Shown one piece after another: positions 63,140-64,000 of a DNA stretch of 64,000 nt. The notes under the pieces are model-generated. The model saw nothing but the letters and a program-made list of their open reading frames with translations. It made no database searches and was not told the origin of the DNA. Position numbers and translations under genes: made by a program. This DNA is from Macropodus opercularis (lineage: Eukaryota > Chordata > Actinopteri > Anabantiformes > Osphronemidae): contig JAUCMP010000028.1 in the NCBI GenBank assembly GCA_030770545.1, forward strand, positions 11,117,501 to 11,181,500, in the 5' to 3' direction. How positions within the stretch are numbered: the first letter of the stretch is position 1; each line of letters opens with the position of its first letter.

Positions 63140-64000
63140 CTTAGAATGGCCTGTTCTGTGCATTTCAGACCTTAATAAAACTACTTTGAACAAAGTGATT
63201 TAAATGCATTTTAAAGGTGTTTTCCTGCTTCAGGGATGTATTTGGATCATATCTAGCACAAAAACTTCATCGCCATTGCTTGCATTAAGAAACAGCAGCT
63301 TAAAGCATCACTGAGGCTGGAAACATTGCAAAAACGCTTAGAATGGCCTGTTCTGTGCATTTCAGACCGAAAGAACACTACTTTGAACAAAGTGATTTAA
63401 ATGCATTTTAAAGGTGTTTGCCAGCTTCAGGGATGTATTTGGATCATATCTAGCACAAAAACTTTATTGCCATTGCTTGCATTAGGAAACAGCAGCTTAA
63501 AGCATCACTGAGGCTGGAAACATTGCAAAAACGCTTAGAATGGCCTGTTCTGTGCATTTTAGACCTTAATAAAACTACTTTGAACAAAGTGATTTAAATG
63601 CATTTTAAAGGTGTTTGCCTTCTTCAAGGATGTATTTGGATCATATCTAGCACAAAAACTTCATTGCCATTGCTTGCATTAAGATGCAACAGCTTAAAGA
63701 AATACTGAGGCTGGAAACAGTGCAAAAACGCTTAGAATGGCCTGTTCTGTGCATTTCAGACCAAAAGAACACTACTTTGAACAAAGTGATTTAAATGCAT
63801 TTTAAAGGTGTTTGCCTGCTTCAGGGATGTATTTGGATCATATCTAGCACAAAAACTTCATCGCCATTGCTTGCATTAAGAAACAGCAGCTTAAAGCATC
63901 ACTGAGGCTGGAAACAGTGCGAAAACGCTTAGAATGGCCTGTTCTGTGCCTTTCAGACCAAAAGAACAATACTTTGAACAAAGTAATTTAAATGCATTTT
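63140..64000. repeat. Start of a further long-block copy, cut by the window end
   Basis: Matches about 56654-57514 at offset 6486 (33 units), including GTTTTCCTGC, GACCGAAAG (63367 against 56881), CATTAGG, AACATTGC, TTCAAGG and TGTGCCTTTCAG in the same order. A difference is GCATCACTG near 63306 where the partner has GCATCTCTG. The array continues past 64000. Confidence 0.8.

Larger units (their letters stand above)
1..64000. repeat. Satellite DNA array, about 197 bp monomer, filling the window
   Basis: Every line of the window can be laid onto the same unit, which recurs every 195-197 bases without a break or inversion. That gives about 325 copies. Counting the unit by hand gives about 40% G+C. 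Fixed landmarks in nearly every copy are GGCCTGTTCTGTGC near unit position 31, the palindrome AAATGCATTT near 85, ATTTGGATCATATCTAGC near 123 and the CAGC-TTAAAG segment near 178. Variation is confined to a limited set of positions, each with two to five recurrent states, so monomers fall into subfamilies. No gene, transposon, telomere repeat or unique DNA interrupts the array. Neighbouring copies are often less alike than copies five, eight, twelve or more units apart, which defines higher-order repeats. A centromeric or pericentromeric role is inferred from general knowledge of such arrays, not shown by the sequence. Confidence 0.98.

Noticed and set aside
1..64000. CRISPR array
   Set aside because: The repeat is regular, but the unit is 197 bp with no alternation of short repeat and unique spacer. 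The entire unit repeats and there are no cas genes.
1..64000. CENP-B box
   Set aside because: The canonical core TTCG-N4-A-NN-CGGG was looked for on both strands. TTCGGGGATG variants (e.g. 2336) have TTCG but no CGGG at the needed spacing, and GCGAAAAC lacks the required partner on the reverse strand.
1..64000. tRNA-derived SINE or other transposon as the monomer's origin
   Set aside because: No recognisable RNA polymerase III A or B box, no poly-A tail, terminal repeats or target-site duplications were seen. Origin remains unknown.
1..64000. Identification of species or known satellite family
   Set aside because: I do not recognise the sequence with confidence. A database search of the 197 bp consensus would decide; guessing a family name would not be supported.

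Overview
The whole 64 kb window is one uninterrupted tandem satellite array. Its unit is about 197 bp (a 195 bp form lacks 2 bp), it is about 60% A+T, and there are roughly 325 copies, all head to tail in one orientation. Both ends cut through a monomer (first complete unit 70-266, last partial unit 63906-64000), so the array extends beyond the window on both sides. I found no gene, RNA gene, transposon, CRISPR array, promoter or unique-sequence spacer. No stretch longer than 300 bases is anything but satellite.

The organism is most likely a eukaryote with a large methylated genome, plausibly a vertebrate. Reasons: long homogenised satellite DNA, a unit length close to a nucleosome repeat, low CpG content, and CpG sites that alternate with TpG or CpA between copies, as expected from deamination of methylated cytosine. 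A centromeric or pericentromeric position is a reasonable inference, but nothing in the sequence proves it. I do not recognise the satellite family or the species. No canonical CENP-B box is present.

The information lies in the higher-order structure. Rare private variants act as tags showing which monomers were copied together. Region by region: 1-5.3 kb, mixed monomers with one clean single-unit duplication; 5.3-11.6 kb, a five-monomer unit of about 980-985 bp; 11.6-20 kb, arrival of a strongly diverged D-type monomer, a six-monomer tandem duplication (1176 bp) and a block copied at 1377 bp; 20-38 kb, four versions of a roughly 5 kb unit (25-26 monomers) differing by internal monomer gains and losses; 38.4-58.9 kb, three copies of a long block (offsets 10225 and 14157 bp) with a tandem 12-monomer duplication (2358 bp) between the first and second and a nested 8-monomer duplication (1574 bp); 58.9-64 kb, a mixed stretch, a five-monomer tandem duplication (981 bp), one unusually diverged monomer, and the start of another copy of the long block.

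The picture is repeated unequal exchange and segmental duplication on several scales, with chimeric monomers marking some breakpoints. The only open frames of note are about 61 codons long, begin with GTG, and open because one base change removes a stop. I regard them as chance. All comparisons were by eye, so block edges are accurate to a few tens of bases at best.
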